In this document: positions 18,147 to 26,522 of the stretch, one piece after another
Position numbering within the stretch: the stretch's first letter is position 1
How the letters are laid out: each line of letters opens with the position of its first letter
Assembly (NCBI RefSeq): GCF_004211145.1
Contig: NZ_SEBS01000013.1
Coordinates: 1-64,000, forward strand
From: Flavobacterium sp.
Lineage (GTDB): Bacteria > Bacteroidota > Bacteroidia > Flavobacteriales > Flavobacteriaceae
DNA length: 64,000 bases
Direction: 5' to 3'
The notes under the pieces: generated by a model
Told to the model about the DNA's origin: nothing
Databases searched by the model: none
What the model saw: only the letters and a program-made list of their open reading frames with translations
Made by a program: the position numbers and the translations under genes

Positions 18147-18401
18147 ATGAATAAAGAAGAAATTATTGAGAAGATTAACGAGTTCATGATCGATGAATTC
18201 GAAGTTGATGGTGATGATATCCAACCCGATGCGATCCTCAAAGACACGCTCGGCCTTGACAGTTTGGATTATGTGGACTTGGTAGTTTCAATCGAGGCGA
18301 ACTTCGGTGTAAAACTCGTCGAGGCTGATTTCGTCGGAATCTCGACATTCCAAACCTTCTACGACCTCATTGAAAACAAGCTAAAAGCCAAGACCGCCTA
18401 A
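18147..18401 (+). CDS. acyl carrier protein
   Basis: An 84-residue acidic four-helix carrier. The phosphopantetheine Ser39 is in LGLDSLDYVDL. Family members carry the growing chain as a thioester. It lies between the ketosynthase (one base gap) and the LpxL-like acyltransferase, whose ATG overlaps its stop, which suggests it feeds both. It is a different ACP from the one at 29990. Confidence 0.92.
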   Translation: MNKEEIIEKINEFMIDEFEVDGDDIQPDAILKDTLGLDSLDYVDLVVSIEANFGVKLVEADFVGISTFQTFYDLIENKLKAKTA

Positions 18402-19288
18402 TGGCCCAATGGGAAGGCAAATCCAAAGGCACGGTTCTAGGCTATAAGATATTCGTTTTTTTAATCAAGAAAGCGGGTGTCCGCGCGGCTTACTTCATCC
18501 TGAACTTTGTTGCCGGTTATTATTTCCTTACACAAAAAAGGAGCAATCGCGCCATGTCGTATTACTTCGGGCAGCGATTAGGTTATTCAGGATTCGCGAA
18601 AACCCGAATGCTTTTCAAAAGCTACTACACATTTGGGCAGACGATAATTGATAAGGTCGCCATTTCGGCCGGGCTTCGCAAAAGTTTCACCTACGAATTC
18701 GACGGACGGGAAATCCTCGAGCAATTGCTCGCTGAAAAACAAGGCGGCGTATTGATCAGCGCCCACGTTGGGAATTTTGAGATTGCCGAGCATTTTTTCG
18801 CCGACATCGACCTCGAGTTCAACATCAATATCGTCACGACCGATCTGGAACATTCCGCGATCCGCGATTACTTGGAAAGCGTCACGTCAAAAGCGAGCCG
18901 CAAGTTCATTATCATCAAGGACGACATGTCGCACATTTTCGAGATCAATGCGGCGTTGGCGCGCAACGAACTCGTCTGTTTTACGGGCGACCGATATTTC
19001 CCCGGAAACAAAACGCTTGAGCAGGAATTTTTGGGCGAGGTCGCGAGTTTTCCCGCCGGTCCGTTCCTGATAGCATCGCGACTAAAAGTTCCCGTGGCTT
19101 TCGTGTACGTGATGAAAGAACCGAAACTGCATTATCATTTGTATACGCGTCGCGCCGAGGTCAAGCACCGCGACGAAAAAGCGCTTCTCAAGGCGTATGC
19201 TGAAAACGTTGGGGCGATGCTCAAAAAGTACCCGCTGCAATGGTTCAATTACTTCGACTTTTGGAATAAGCTCGACCGCGACTCATAG
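18401..19288 (+). CDS. LpxL/HtrB-like lysophospholipid acyltransferase
   Basis: A 295-residue member of the lipid A lauroyl acyltransferase-like family. The active motif is H-x4-E in SAHVGNFEIAE (about 124-134), later FTGDRYFPG and FPAGPFLIASRLKVP, and an N-terminal hydrophobic segment. The start overlaps the ACP stop by one base, so an acyl-ACP donor is likely. In aryl polyene and flexirubin clusters such enzymes are thought to esterify or anchor the pigment; this is inference. A general lipid A role is less likely in this position. Confidence 0.85.
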   Translation: MAQWEGKSKGTVLGYKIFVFLIKKAGVRAAYFILNFVAGYYFLTQKRSNRAMSYYFGQRLGYSGFAKTRMLFKSYYTFGQTIIDKVAISAGLRKSFTYEFDGREILEQLLAEKQGGVLISAHVGNFEIAEHFFADIDLEFNINIVTTDLEHSAIRDYLESVTSKASRKFIIIKDDMSHIFEINAALARNELVCFTGDRYFPGNKTLEQEFLGEVASFPAGPFLIASRLKVPVAFVYVMKEPKLHYHLYTRRAEVKHRDEKALLKAYAENVGAMLKKYPLQWFNYFDFWNKLDRDS

Positions 19289-19322
19289 ATTTTAGAAAGT
19301 AGTCATTCATAACTCGTTACGC

Positions 19323-20978
19323 ATGAAAAAATATGATAGCATAGTTGTAGGTTCAGGCGTAGGAGGATTGGCTGCCGCGATCTGTCTGGCGCGGGCCGGC
19401 AAGAAAGTTCTCGTGCTCGAACAACATTCGGTTCCCGGCGGCTGGAGCCATAGTTTTACATTGGGTGGACAACGTTTCAGCCCGGGCGTGCATTACGTAG
19501 GGCAAATTGCCGATGGTGAATCGACCGATATTTTATACCGCGGTTTGGGCATCGCGAACGATATTGTCTTCTTCCGAATGAATCCTGAGGGTTACGAACA
19601 TTGCCAGATAGGCGACGTGCGAATCGACTTGCCCGAAGGTTTCGAGAACCTTAAACGAAGTCTGTGCGAACGTTTTCCGTCTGAAGCCAAGAAAATCACC
19701 GAATACCTGACATTGGTCTACAACGTAAATGTCGAACTTCAAAAAATCCCGAAACTAAAAGGTTGGTGGCAAAAAATCACCGTTCCGTTCCGAACCAAGA
19801 ATTTCGGGAAAACAGCTTTGTTCAGCGTCAAACGGGTTTTGGGCTGGTACATAAAAGATCCGATGGCGACCGCGGTGCTCAATATCCAATGCGGCGATCA
19901 CGGCTTGCCTCCTGAAAACGCGTGCTTCCCGGTGCATTGCGCGGTTCTGAACCATTATTTCGAGGGCGGATTTTACCCGATGGGCGGCGGCGGCGGAATC
20001 GTAAAAGCGATGACAAATGCGCTAAAACGCCACGAAGGCGAAATCAAGACCCAACAAAACGTCGCGAAAATCCTGATTGAAAACAACAAGGCGATTGGCA
20101 TCCGATTGGCGAACGGCGATGAAATTTTCGCCGATGTGGTTATTTCGAACGCCGATCCGTCGATCACGTATCTGGATCTCGTCGGAAAGGAAAACCTCAG
20201 TAAAAAATTGCTGTCAAAACTCGAGAAAACAGAATATTCGGTCACGTCATTGATCTTGTTCTTGACCGTCGAAATGGACGTCACGGCCCACGGAATGGAT
20301 TCCGGCAACGTCTGGCTCATGCGCGATCACGACATCGACGGCAGTTTTAGAGAACTCATGGAGAAAAACGTAGCCGACGGTGACGAGTTCCCGGCGGTCT
20401 TCGTGAGTTGCACGACACTCAAGGATCCCGTGAGTTTCAACGGGAAATACCACAATTTCGAGGTCGTGACGTATATCAATTACGACAATCTTCCGGATTT
20501 CGGAACGTCTGATGATTATCACACGCCGGCGTATATGGAATTCAAGGAAAAAGTCGTCAAGAAAATGCTAAAGACGTTGTCGAAAGTTCTTCCGAATGTC
20601 GAAGATCACGTAGTTCAGGCCGAACTCGGAACGCCCAAAACGAACCAGTTTTACGTGAATTCCACCAAAGGAAACGTGTATGGCACGGCGAAAACGCTTA
20701 AAAACGTCGGGCCGTTCGCTTATAAAGTGGCGTCGGAAATCGAAAACCTGTACCTGTGTGGCGCGAGCACGTTGTCGCATGGTGTTGCGGGCGCGACGTA
20801 TTCGGGTGTGAATGCTGCGGCGGCGATCCTTGGCTGTACGCAAGACGATTTGCTTCCCGACGACAAACAGCAAAAACTCCGAATTTACGATGCCGAGAAT
20901 CCTGAGTCCTGGCCCGAATGGGTTCACGTGAAACGATCGGATAAAATACGCACGTTCAGGCAAATAGACCCGTCGTAA
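19323..20978 (+). CDS. CrtI/phytoene desaturase-like FAD oxidoreductase 1
   Basis: A 551-residue flavoprotein. The N-terminal FAD motif is VVGSGVGGLAAAICLARAGKKVLVLEQ, followed by PGGWSHSF and HYVG, and the C-terminal STLSHGVAGATYSGVNAA contact segment. It belongs to the carotenoid isomerase/desaturase group. In flexirubin loci the substrate is not established; a desaturation or isomerisation of the polyene or alkyl chain is plausible. A second, more distant member lies at 41651-43165. Its last 40 residues have no counterpart in that second member. Confidence 0.85.
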   Translation: MKKYDSIVVGSGVGGLAAAICLARAGKKVLVLEQHSVPGGWSHSFTLGGQRFSPGVHYVGQIADGESTDILYRGLGIANDIVFFRMNPEGYEHCQIGDVRIDLPEGFENLKRSLCERFPSEAKKITEYLTLVYNVNVELQKIPKLKGWWQKITVPFRTKNFGKTALFSVKRVLGWYIKDPMATAVLNIQCGDHGLPPENACFPVHCAVLNHYFEGGFYPMGGGGGIVKAMTNALKRHEGEIKTQQNVAKILIENNKAIGIRLANGDEIFADVVISNADPSITYLDLVGKENLSKKLLSKLEKTEYSVTSLILFLTVEMDVTAHGMDSGNVWLMRDHDIDGSFRELMEKNVADGDEFPAVFVSCTTLKDPVSFNGKYHNFEVVTYINYDNLPDFGTSDDYHTPAYMEFKEKVVKKMLKTLSKVLPNVEDHVVQAELGTPKTNQFYVNSTKGNVYGTAKTLKNVGPFAYKVASEIENLYLCGASTLSHGVAGATYSGVNAAAAILGCTQDDLLPDDKQQKLRIYDAENPESWPEWVHVKRSDKIRTFRQIDPS

Positions 20979-20999
20979 AAGCAATGTCGTTTTTTTTGC

Positions 21000-21007
21000 T
21001 AAATTTG
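21000..21007 (+). promoter_or_regulatory. -7 box TAAATTTG upstream of darA
   Basis: TAAATTTG fits TAnnTTTG exactly and lies 20 bases before the darA ATG, inside the 49-base gap after the FAD oxidoreductase. No TTG is visible at the right distance. It could be an internal promoter that lets darA-darB be expressed separately. Confidence 0.4.
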
Positions 21008-21027
21008 CGCCCGAAAACAAACACTGA

Positions 21028-21930
21028 ATGAAGAACGTTCTGGTCATCTATTACACACAGTCAGGACAGCTAAAGGAGATCGCCGAGCGCGTTTCACGGC
21101 CGCTTCAGCAAGACAGCGCCGTAAACGTCGATTTCCATGAGATCCGGCCGGTTACGCCGTTTCCTTTTCCGTGGGACAGCGATGCGTTTTTCGATGCGTT
21201 CCCCGAATCGTTCCTTCAGATCCCGATCGCGCTCGAACCCGTTCCACAACACATCCTCGATAAAAAATACGACTTGATTTTGTTGCATTATCAGGTTTGG
21301 TATCTGTCGCCGTCGATTCCCGTGAATTCGTTCCTTAAAAGTTCCGACGCTAAGCAATTGTTGCACAACACGCCTGTCGTAACGATTTCAGGATCGCGAA
21401 ATATGTGGGTTATGGCGCAGGAAAAAGTCAAGAAATTACTCACTGAAAACGGCGCGCTTCTCAAGGGAAACATAGCGTTGGTCGACCGCGTCGGAAATCT
21501 CGTCAGCGTCATTACGATCGTCGATTGGATGATGGGCGGCGTAAAGCGCAAGAAGTGGGGAATTTTGCCATTGCCGGGCGTTTCGGATCAGGATATCAGT
21601 GATTCGTCGCGCTTCGGAACGGTTATCAAACAACATTTACAAGCTGATACGTTGCAAAGCCTGCAGCCTGAATTGCTCGCGAATAATGCCGTAAAAATCA
21701 GCTCCTATTTGGTTTTGGTCGATCGCACAGGTAATAAAATCTTTAATAAGTGGTCGAATTTTATCAAATCGAGAAAAAATTCGAGAAAATCATGGCTGAA
21801 AGTATTTTATGTTTATTTATTCCTTGCAATTTGGGTTATATCGCCTATTGTATATATCTTGCACCTTTTAACGTACCCGCTGAAAATCAATAAAATTAAG
21901 AGAGAAACCCTTTATTTTCAAGGGGTTTAG
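21028..21930 (+). CDS. darA: dialkylresorcinol condensing enzyme DarA
   Basis: A 300-residue protein with the DarA N-terminus (VLVIYYTQSGQLKEIAERV, a flavodoxin-like NAD(P)H/FMN-binding strand and loop) and the DarA hallmark region RPVTPFPFPWDSDAFFDAFPES. A hydrophobic segment near 262-283 could anchor it in the membrane. In the known pathway DarA and DarB join two acyl units to a cyclohexanedione and on to the 2,5-dialkylresorcinol. darB follows after 17 bases. Recognised with confidence by family and by the partner gene. Confidence 0.92.
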   Translation: MKNVLVIYYTQSGQLKEIAERVSRPLQQDSAVNVDFHEIRPVTPFPFPWDSDAFFDAFPESFLQIPIALEPVPQHILDKKYDLILLHYQVWYLSPSIPVNSFLKSSDAKQLLHNTPVVTISGSRNMWVMAQEKVKKLLTENGALLKGNIALVDRVGNLVSVITIVDWMMGGVKRKKWGILPLPGVSDQDISDSSRFGTVIKQHLQADTLQSLQPELLANNAVKISSYLVLVDRTGNKIFNKWSNFIKSRKNSRKSWLKVFYVYLFLAIWVISPIVYILHLLTYPLKINKIKRETLYFQGV

Positions 21931-21947
21931 AGAGTCGACGAATAACT

Positions 21948-23081
21948 ATGTTTGAAGTATATATTACCAAAGCCGGTAAGTTTTTGCCAAATGAAGCTGT
22001 CCAGAACGACGATATGGAAAGCTATCTTGGAATGATCAATGAAACGGCATCAAAAGCAAGGCGCCTGATTTTGCGCAACAATAAGATCGTGAGCCGCCAC
22101 TATGCTTTGGATAAGGATGGCAAAAGCACGCACAATAATGCGCAAATGACGCAACTTGCCATCGAAAATCTTTTTGATGGGACTTTCACGGCAAAAGACA
22201 TGGAATTGCTTTCATGCGGAACATCGACTCCCGACAATTTCCTTCCGTCGCACGCGGCCATGGTTCACGGCTTGCTCAAGAACCAATCGGTTGAACTCAA
22301 TTCGTCTACAGGAGTTTGCTGCGCGGGAATGAACTCGCTTAAATACGGTTATCTTTCGGTAAAATCGGGGAATACAGCGAATGCGGTTTGTACGGGAAGT
22401 GAAAAGGTTTCGACTTGGATGCTGTCGGACAAGTACGAACAAGAAGTTACCAACCTTAAAAGCCTCGAAGAACAACCGATCATCGCATTCAAAAAGGATT
22501 TCCTGCGTTGGATGCTAAGCGACGGAGCGGGCGCTTTCCTTTTAGAGAATCAACCAAAGGGCGACTTTTCCCTTCGCATTGAATGGATGGACGCTTACTC
22601 ATACGCTCACGAACTCGAAGCCTGCATGTACGCGGGCGGCGACAAGAACGAAGACGGTTCGATCAAACCTTGGAGCGAATACGATCCGAGCGAATGGCTT
22701 AAAGAATCGGTGTTTTCGATCAAACAAGACGTGAAATTGCTCGACAAATACATCCTTGAAAAAGGCGCGGAAAGTATGGGCGACACGCTGAGAAAGCACA
22801 ATATTACCGTTGACGATCTCGATTATTTCCTTCCGCACGTTTCGTCTCATTATTTCGTGGCCGGACTTAAAACTATTTTCGCCGAGAAAGGAATCTGTCC
22901 TTCTGACGATAAATGGTTCATGAACTTACAACGCGTCGGCAACGTCGGATCGGCGTCGATTTACCTCGCGCTCGAGGAATTGATGAATTCAGGAAAGCTC
23001 GAAAAAGGGCAGAAGATCCTGTTGTCGGTTCCTGAAAGCGGCCGTTTCTCCTTCGCGTACGCCTATTTGACCGTTTGCTAA
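21948..23081 (+). CDS. darB: beta-ketoacyl-ACP synthase III-type enzyme DarB
   Basis: A 377-residue KAS III-like enzyme. The Cys pair C124/C125 in STGVCCAGMNSLKYG contains the nucleophile, with FLPHVSSHYF (His) and RVGNVGSASIYLALEEL (Asn) as the other catalytic segments. DarB catalyses the condensation that forms the resorcinol precursor, working with DarA just upstream. The stop is directly followed by the ATG of a hotdog protein at 23082, so the downstream genes are co-translated or tightly coupled. Confidence 0.92.
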   Translation: MFEVYITKAGKFLPNEAVQNDDMESYLGMINETASKARRLILRNNKIVSRHYALDKDGKSTHNNAQMTQLAIENLFDGTFTAKDMELLSCGTSTPDNFLPSHAAMVHGLLKNQSVELNSSTGVCCAGMNSLKYGYLSVKSGNTANAVCTGSEKVSTWMLSDKYEQEVTNLKSLEEQPIIAFKKDFLRWMLSDGAGAFLLENQPKGDFSLRIEWMDAYSYAHELEACMYAGGDKNEDGSIKPWSEYDPSEWLKESVFSIKQDVKLLDKYILEKGAESMGDTLRKHNITVDDLDYFLPHVSSHYFVAGLKTIFAEKGICPSDDKWFMNLQRVGNVGSASIYLALEELMNSGKLEKGQKILLSVPESGRFSFAYAYLTVC

Positions 23082-23516
23082 ATGACTGCCGCGAAAGCCA
23101 TATTCGACAAGAATGTGATCGAGCGACTGATCCCGCAAAAGTTTCCGTTCGTCATGGTCGACAAGCTCTTTTCATTTACCGATGAAACGATCGAGGCCGG
23201 CTTGACCATTCCCGACACCAACATTTTTTGCCACGACGGAACGTTCCGCGAATCGGGACTCATCGAACACATGGCGCAATCGGTCGCGCTGCACACCGGA
23301 TACAAATTCTATCTGCTCAACGAACCGGCCCCGACGGGTTACATCGGTTCGATAAACCAACTCCAGATTTCCGAATTGCCCAAGGTCGGGCAAGAGATCA
23401 AAACGCTCGTCACGATTATCCAGGAGTTCGGAGGCATAACGCTCGTCGATCTCGTCACGACTAGAAATGACATCGAAATCGCACGCGGACAAATGAAAAC
23501 CGTACTCGCAAAATAA
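23082..23516 (+). CDS. FabZ-like hotdog protein 1 (dehydratase-like, ApeP type)
   Basis: A 144-residue hotdog protein. IPQKFPFVMVDKL (residues 19-31) is the FabZ PHRYPFLLVDR segment, but the catalytic His is replaced (QKF). The Glu-containing helix is present as ESGLIEHMAQSVALHTGYKF. It may be a dehydratase with a different base or a structural partner of the next gene, whose ATG overlaps its stop. Two adjacent dehydratase-like genes after darB suggest a heteromer. Confidence 0.82.
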   Translation: MTAAKAIFDKNVIERLIPQKFPFVMVDKLFSFTDETIEAGLTIPDTNIFCHDGTFRESGLIEHMAQSVALHTGYKFYLLNEPAPTGYIGSINQLQISELPKVGQEIKTLVTIIQEFGGITLVDLVTTRNDIEIARGQMKTVLAK

Positions 23517-24001
23517 TGGATATACGAATCGACATCACGCGTTATCTGCCGCATCGCACGCCATTTTTGATGGTCGATACGATCGTGCGCATGGACGATG
23601 AGGTCGTGGAAACCGTGTTCGAGATCAAATCCGACAATCTTTTCATCCAACCCGACGGTTTGTTCGCCGAGGCCGGACTCATCGAAAACGCGGCCCAAAC
23701 CTGTTCGGCAATCGTCGCGAAAGGATACTATGTCGACGAAAATCTCGAAGACAAACCTGACACCAATGTTATCGGATTCATCAGTGCGATCAAAACGTTG
23801 AAAATACATGCATTGCCCAAAGCCGGAAGCACGATCAAAACCAAATCGACGCTTATTTCGAATTTTGTGACCGACGATTACAGTTTGTGTACGATGAATT
23901 GCCAGACTTTTTTGGACGAAACGTTGCTGCTTGAAGGCGAAATTAATTTGTTTATTAAGCAGCAACAATCTGTTCCGACTGCTGTAAAATCCAATATATA
24001 G
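23516..24001 (+). CDS. beta-hydroxyacyl-ACP dehydratase (FabZ-like hotdog protein 2)
   Basis: A 161-residue hotdog protein. YLPHRTPFLMVDTIV (about 10-24) keeps the catalytic His of FabZ, and AEAGLIENAAQTCSAIVA is the Glu helix. It should dehydrate the 3-hydroxyacyl-ACP made by FabG and so create the polyene double bonds. It overlaps the previous hotdog gene by one base and ends before the repeat element at 24006. Confidence 0.85.
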   Translation: MDIRIDITRYLPHRTPFLMVDTIVRMDDEVVETVFEIKSDNLFIQPDGLFAEAGLIENAAQTCSAIVAKGYYVDENLEDKPDTNVIGFISAIKTLKIHALPKAGSTIKTKSTLISNFVTDDYSLCTMNCQTFLDETLLLEGEINLFIKQQQSVPTAVKSNI

Positions 24002-24005
24002 CTTA

Positions 24006-24254
24006 TTTTTTTGCCACGAAGGCGCGAAGACACGAAGGAAAACAAGTTTTGTGAATCTAACTTGTGCAATACATTTCTTTACGTCGCTTTCGAGCGCTTT
24101 CAAAACTAGTATTCTCGCCACGAAGGCGTGAAAATACTAAGACACGAAGGAAAAAGTTTTTATGAATCGAACTTTTGCAATACGTTTCTTTGCGTCGCTT
24201 TCGAACGCTTTTAAAACTTCGTGCCTTCGTGCCTTCGTGCCTTCGTGGCAAAAG
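24006..24254. repeat. composite repeat element with terminal inverted repeats
   Basis: The 367-base gap between the dehydratase and the next gene holds two tandem copies of a unit of about 100 bases (near 24013-24110 and 24118-24216) sharing CCACGAAGGCG, GACACGAAGGAAAA and GCGCTTT-type ends. They are flanked by GCCACGAAGGC (24013-24023) and its exact inverse (24239-24249). The tail is a four-unit octamer array (CTTCGTGC, 24217-24248). It looks like a non-autonomous dispersed repeat (MITE- or REP-like). No transposase is present. The last bases to 24368 hold a promoter box. Confidence 0.8.
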
Positions 24255-24329
24255 CAAACAGCATCCCACAAACTATTCAAGCACATTCTAAGTTTTTCGC
24301 TTAACATATGAAAGTTCAAATTAGTTAAG

Positions 24330-24337
24330 TATTTTTG
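24330..24337 (+). promoter_or_regulatory. -7 box TATTTTTG after the repeat element
   Basis: TATTTTTG matches TAnnTTTG exactly, 31 bases before the ATG at 24369. It is probably needed because the repeat element separates this gene from the darAB transcript. No TTG was found upstream. Confidence 0.45.
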
Positions 24338-24368
24338 CCAGTTCGGGAACAATCCTAAACTCGAAATT

Positions 24369-24773
24369 ATGAAGAAAGACGAAGTGCCGCAGGACGAGGG
24401 CAACCTTTCCAAGAAAAATGTCCGGGAATTACTGTATGCCACTGACGATCAGGGTAATTACACGACGGCGTTGAGCACGGGCTGGGAACCGAAATCCATC
24501 GCGCTTTCCAATTCACTCGAAGATATAAACGAACGCGTCGCCGCCGCAAAAGCCGAGGTCAAGGCCGGAACCGCAAGCCCGATCGTGTACTTCATGGAAT
24601 CCTGCAAAATGGATCTCAACATTCTCGCGAGTTATGTCGGATTGTGGAAATGGCGCGTCAAACGTCACTTCAAGCCCGCTGTTTTCAATAGACTCAGCGA
24701 CAAGTTACTATCGAAATACGCCGAGGCGTTCGAAATTTCGATTGACGACCTTAAAAACTTCAAAGCCGATTAA
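24369..24773 (+). CDS. conserved small protein of flexirubin loci, function unknown
   Basis: A 134-residue soluble protein without signal peptide. Residues 30-70 are helical and charged, and a core ESCKMDLNILASYVGLWKWRVKRHF is followed by LLSKYAEAFEISIDDLKNF. No domain is recognised. It overlaps the start of the BtrH-type gene by one base (TAATGG), so the two products probably work together. From memory, similar small unknown proteins sit beside BtrH-type genes in other flexirubin loci. Confidence 0.75.
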   Translation: MKKDEVPQDEGNLSKKNVRELLYATDDQGNYTTALSTGWEPKSIALSNSLEDINERVAAAKAEVKAGTASPIVYFMESCKMDLNILASYVGLWKWRVKRHFKPAVFNRLSDKLLSKYAEAFEISIDDLKNFKAD

Positions 24774-25771
24774 TGGAAGTAGGATTCACACACCATCAGG
24801 CGGCGCATTGCGAAAACGGCGTCGCGTCGAACCTTTTGAAACACAACGGTTTTGACATCAGTGAACCGATGATTTTCGGGATAGGATCGGGATTGTTCTA
24901 CGTTTACATCCCGTTTTTGAAAGTCAACCACGCGCCCGCGATCTCGTATCGCCCGATGCCCGGAACGATTTTCAACAAGGCCGCGAAACGACTCGGTTTC
25001 AAGGTAAAACGCATCAAGTTCTCGAATCCGAAAGCGGCTCAGGAAGCGCTCGACGAAAACCTCAAAAATAATATTCCCACGGGATTGCAGGTCGGCGTGT
25101 ACGGACTGACTTATTTCCCCGACGAATACCGTTTCCATTTCAACGCGCACAATTGCGTGGTTTATGGGAAAACCGAAACCGATTATCTCGTGAGCGATCC
25201 CGTAATGGAAAACGTCACGACTTTGACGCACAAAGACATGGAAAAAGTGCGTTTCGCAAAAGGCGCGTTCGCTCCGAAAGGCCAAATGTATTTTCCGACG
25301 TCGATCCCGAACAAAGCCGATTTACCCGGAGCGATCATCAAGGGAATCAAGGAAACGTGCCGCGATATGCTGGCTCCCGTGCCGATCGTCGGCGTGAAAG
25401 GAATCCGAACCGTTGCGAACATGATCCGAAAATGGCCTGAAAAAAAAGGTGTGAAAGTAGCCAACCATTACCTCGCCCAAATCGTGCGCATGCAGGAAGA
25501 AATCGGGACTGGCGGTGGCGGTTTCCGATATATTTTCGCGGCGTTTTTGCAGGAATCATCGGTGATTCTCCACAATCCGAAGCTACGTGAACTGTCGCTC
25601 GAAATGACGAAAATCGGCGATCGCTGGCGTGACTTTGCCGTAGAAGCGTCGCGCGTGTATAAAAATCGCTCGTCCAAAACGGATGTTTATAATTTATTGG
25701 CAGACGAAATGCTCAAAATTGCCGACCTTGAGGAAGATTTCTTCAAAAAACTCAAAAAAGCCATTGCCTGA
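24773..25771 (+). CDS. BtrH N-terminal domain protein (acyltransferase-like, C39-like fold)
   Basis: A 332-residue protein. The N-terminus VGFTHHQAAHCENGVASNLLKH carries Cys13 and matches the BtrH N-terminal domain. HNCVVYGKTETDYLVSDPV (about 126-144) supplies the His/Asp part of a cysteine-protease-like site. BtrH itself moves an acyl group from an ACP to an amine in butirosin synthesis. Here it could transfer a chain from a cluster ACP or release it; this is inference. It is followed directly by ABC transporter genes. Confidence 0.8.
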   Translation: MEVGFTHHQAAHCENGVASNLLKHNGFDISEPMIFGIGSGLFYVYIPFLKVNHAPAISYRPMPGTIFNKAAKRLGFKVKRIKFSNPKAAQEALDENLKNNIPTGLQVGVYGLTYFPDEYRFHFNAHNCVVYGKTETDYLVSDPVMENVTTLTHKDMEKVRFAKGAFAPKGQMYFPTSIPNKADLPGAIIKGIKETCRDMLAPVPIVGVKGIRTVANMIRKWPEKKGVKVANHYLAQIVRMQEEIGTGGGGFRYIFAAFLQESSVILHNPKLRELSLEMTKIGDRWRDFAVEASRVYKNRSSKTDVYNLLADEMLKIADLEEDFFKKLKKAIA

Positions 25772-25772
25772 T

Positions 25773-26522
25773 TTGCCGATTATCATAGACATACACGAAC
25801 TCTCCAAGAAGTACAAAGGAGCCGAAGATTTTTCGGTCAAACCCTTGTCGCTGAAAATCGAGAAAGGCGAAGTGTACGGCTTGCTCGGACCCAACGGTGC
25901 AGGCAAAACCACGTTGATCTCGATGTTGTGCGGATTGATAGAACCGACGTCGGGCACGTTCACGATTGACGGCAAAACCTACGACGAAAACGATAAGGAA
26001 CTCAAGAAGATAATTGGAGTCGTGCCTCAGGAATATGCATTGTATCCGACGCTTTCGGCCAACGAAAACCTCGAATATTTCGGTTCGATGTACGGATTGA
26101 AAGGCAAGGAATTGAAGAAATCGATCGCCGACAACGTCGAACGTCTCGGTCTTACGAAATTCGCCAAGAAACGCATCGATACGTATTCGGGCGGAATGAA
26201 ACGCCGCATAAATCTCATCGCCGGACTCATGCACGCGCCGAAAGTCCTGTTCCTCGATGAACCGACAGTCGGCGTCGACGTACATTCGAGAAACGTCATC
26301 ATCGATTACCTAAAAGAAATCAACCAAAACGGCACGACGATCATTTACACGTCTCATCATTTGACCGAGGCCCAGGATTTCTGCACGCGCATAGCGATCG
26401 TGGACCGCGGGAAAATCTATGCTGAAGGAACGCCGCGCGAATTGATTTCGACTACCCAAAACGCACGCGATCTCGAAGATGTTTTCCTTTCGCTAACCGG
26501 AAAAGAACTTCGCGATGCATAA
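25773..26522 (+). CDS. ABC transporter ATP-binding protein of the flexirubin locus
   Basis: An ATPase subunit with Walker A GLLGPNGAGKTT, signature YSGGMKRR and Walker B VLFLDEPTVGVD. It belongs to the DrrA/ABC-2 exporter group. The start is uncertain: the open frame extends back to 25683 inside the previous gene but makes no sense there. TTG at 25773, just after the BtrH stop, is the most likely start, giving 249 residues. It pairs with the permease at 26515 (8-base overlap) as a half exporter, possibly for the pigment or a lipid precursor. Confidence 0.85.
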   Translation: MPIIIDIHELSKKYKGAEDFSVKPLSLKIEKGEVYGLLGPNGAGKTTLISMLCGLIEPTSGTFTIDGKTYDENDKELKKIIGVVPQEYALYPTLSANENLEYFGSMYGLKGKELKKSIADNVERLGLTKFAKKRIDTYSGGMKRRINLIAGLMHAPKVLFLDEPTVGVDVHSRNVIIDYLKEINQNGTTIIYTSHHLTEAQDFCTRIAIVDRGKIYAEGTPRELISTTQNARDLEDVFLSLTGKELRDA

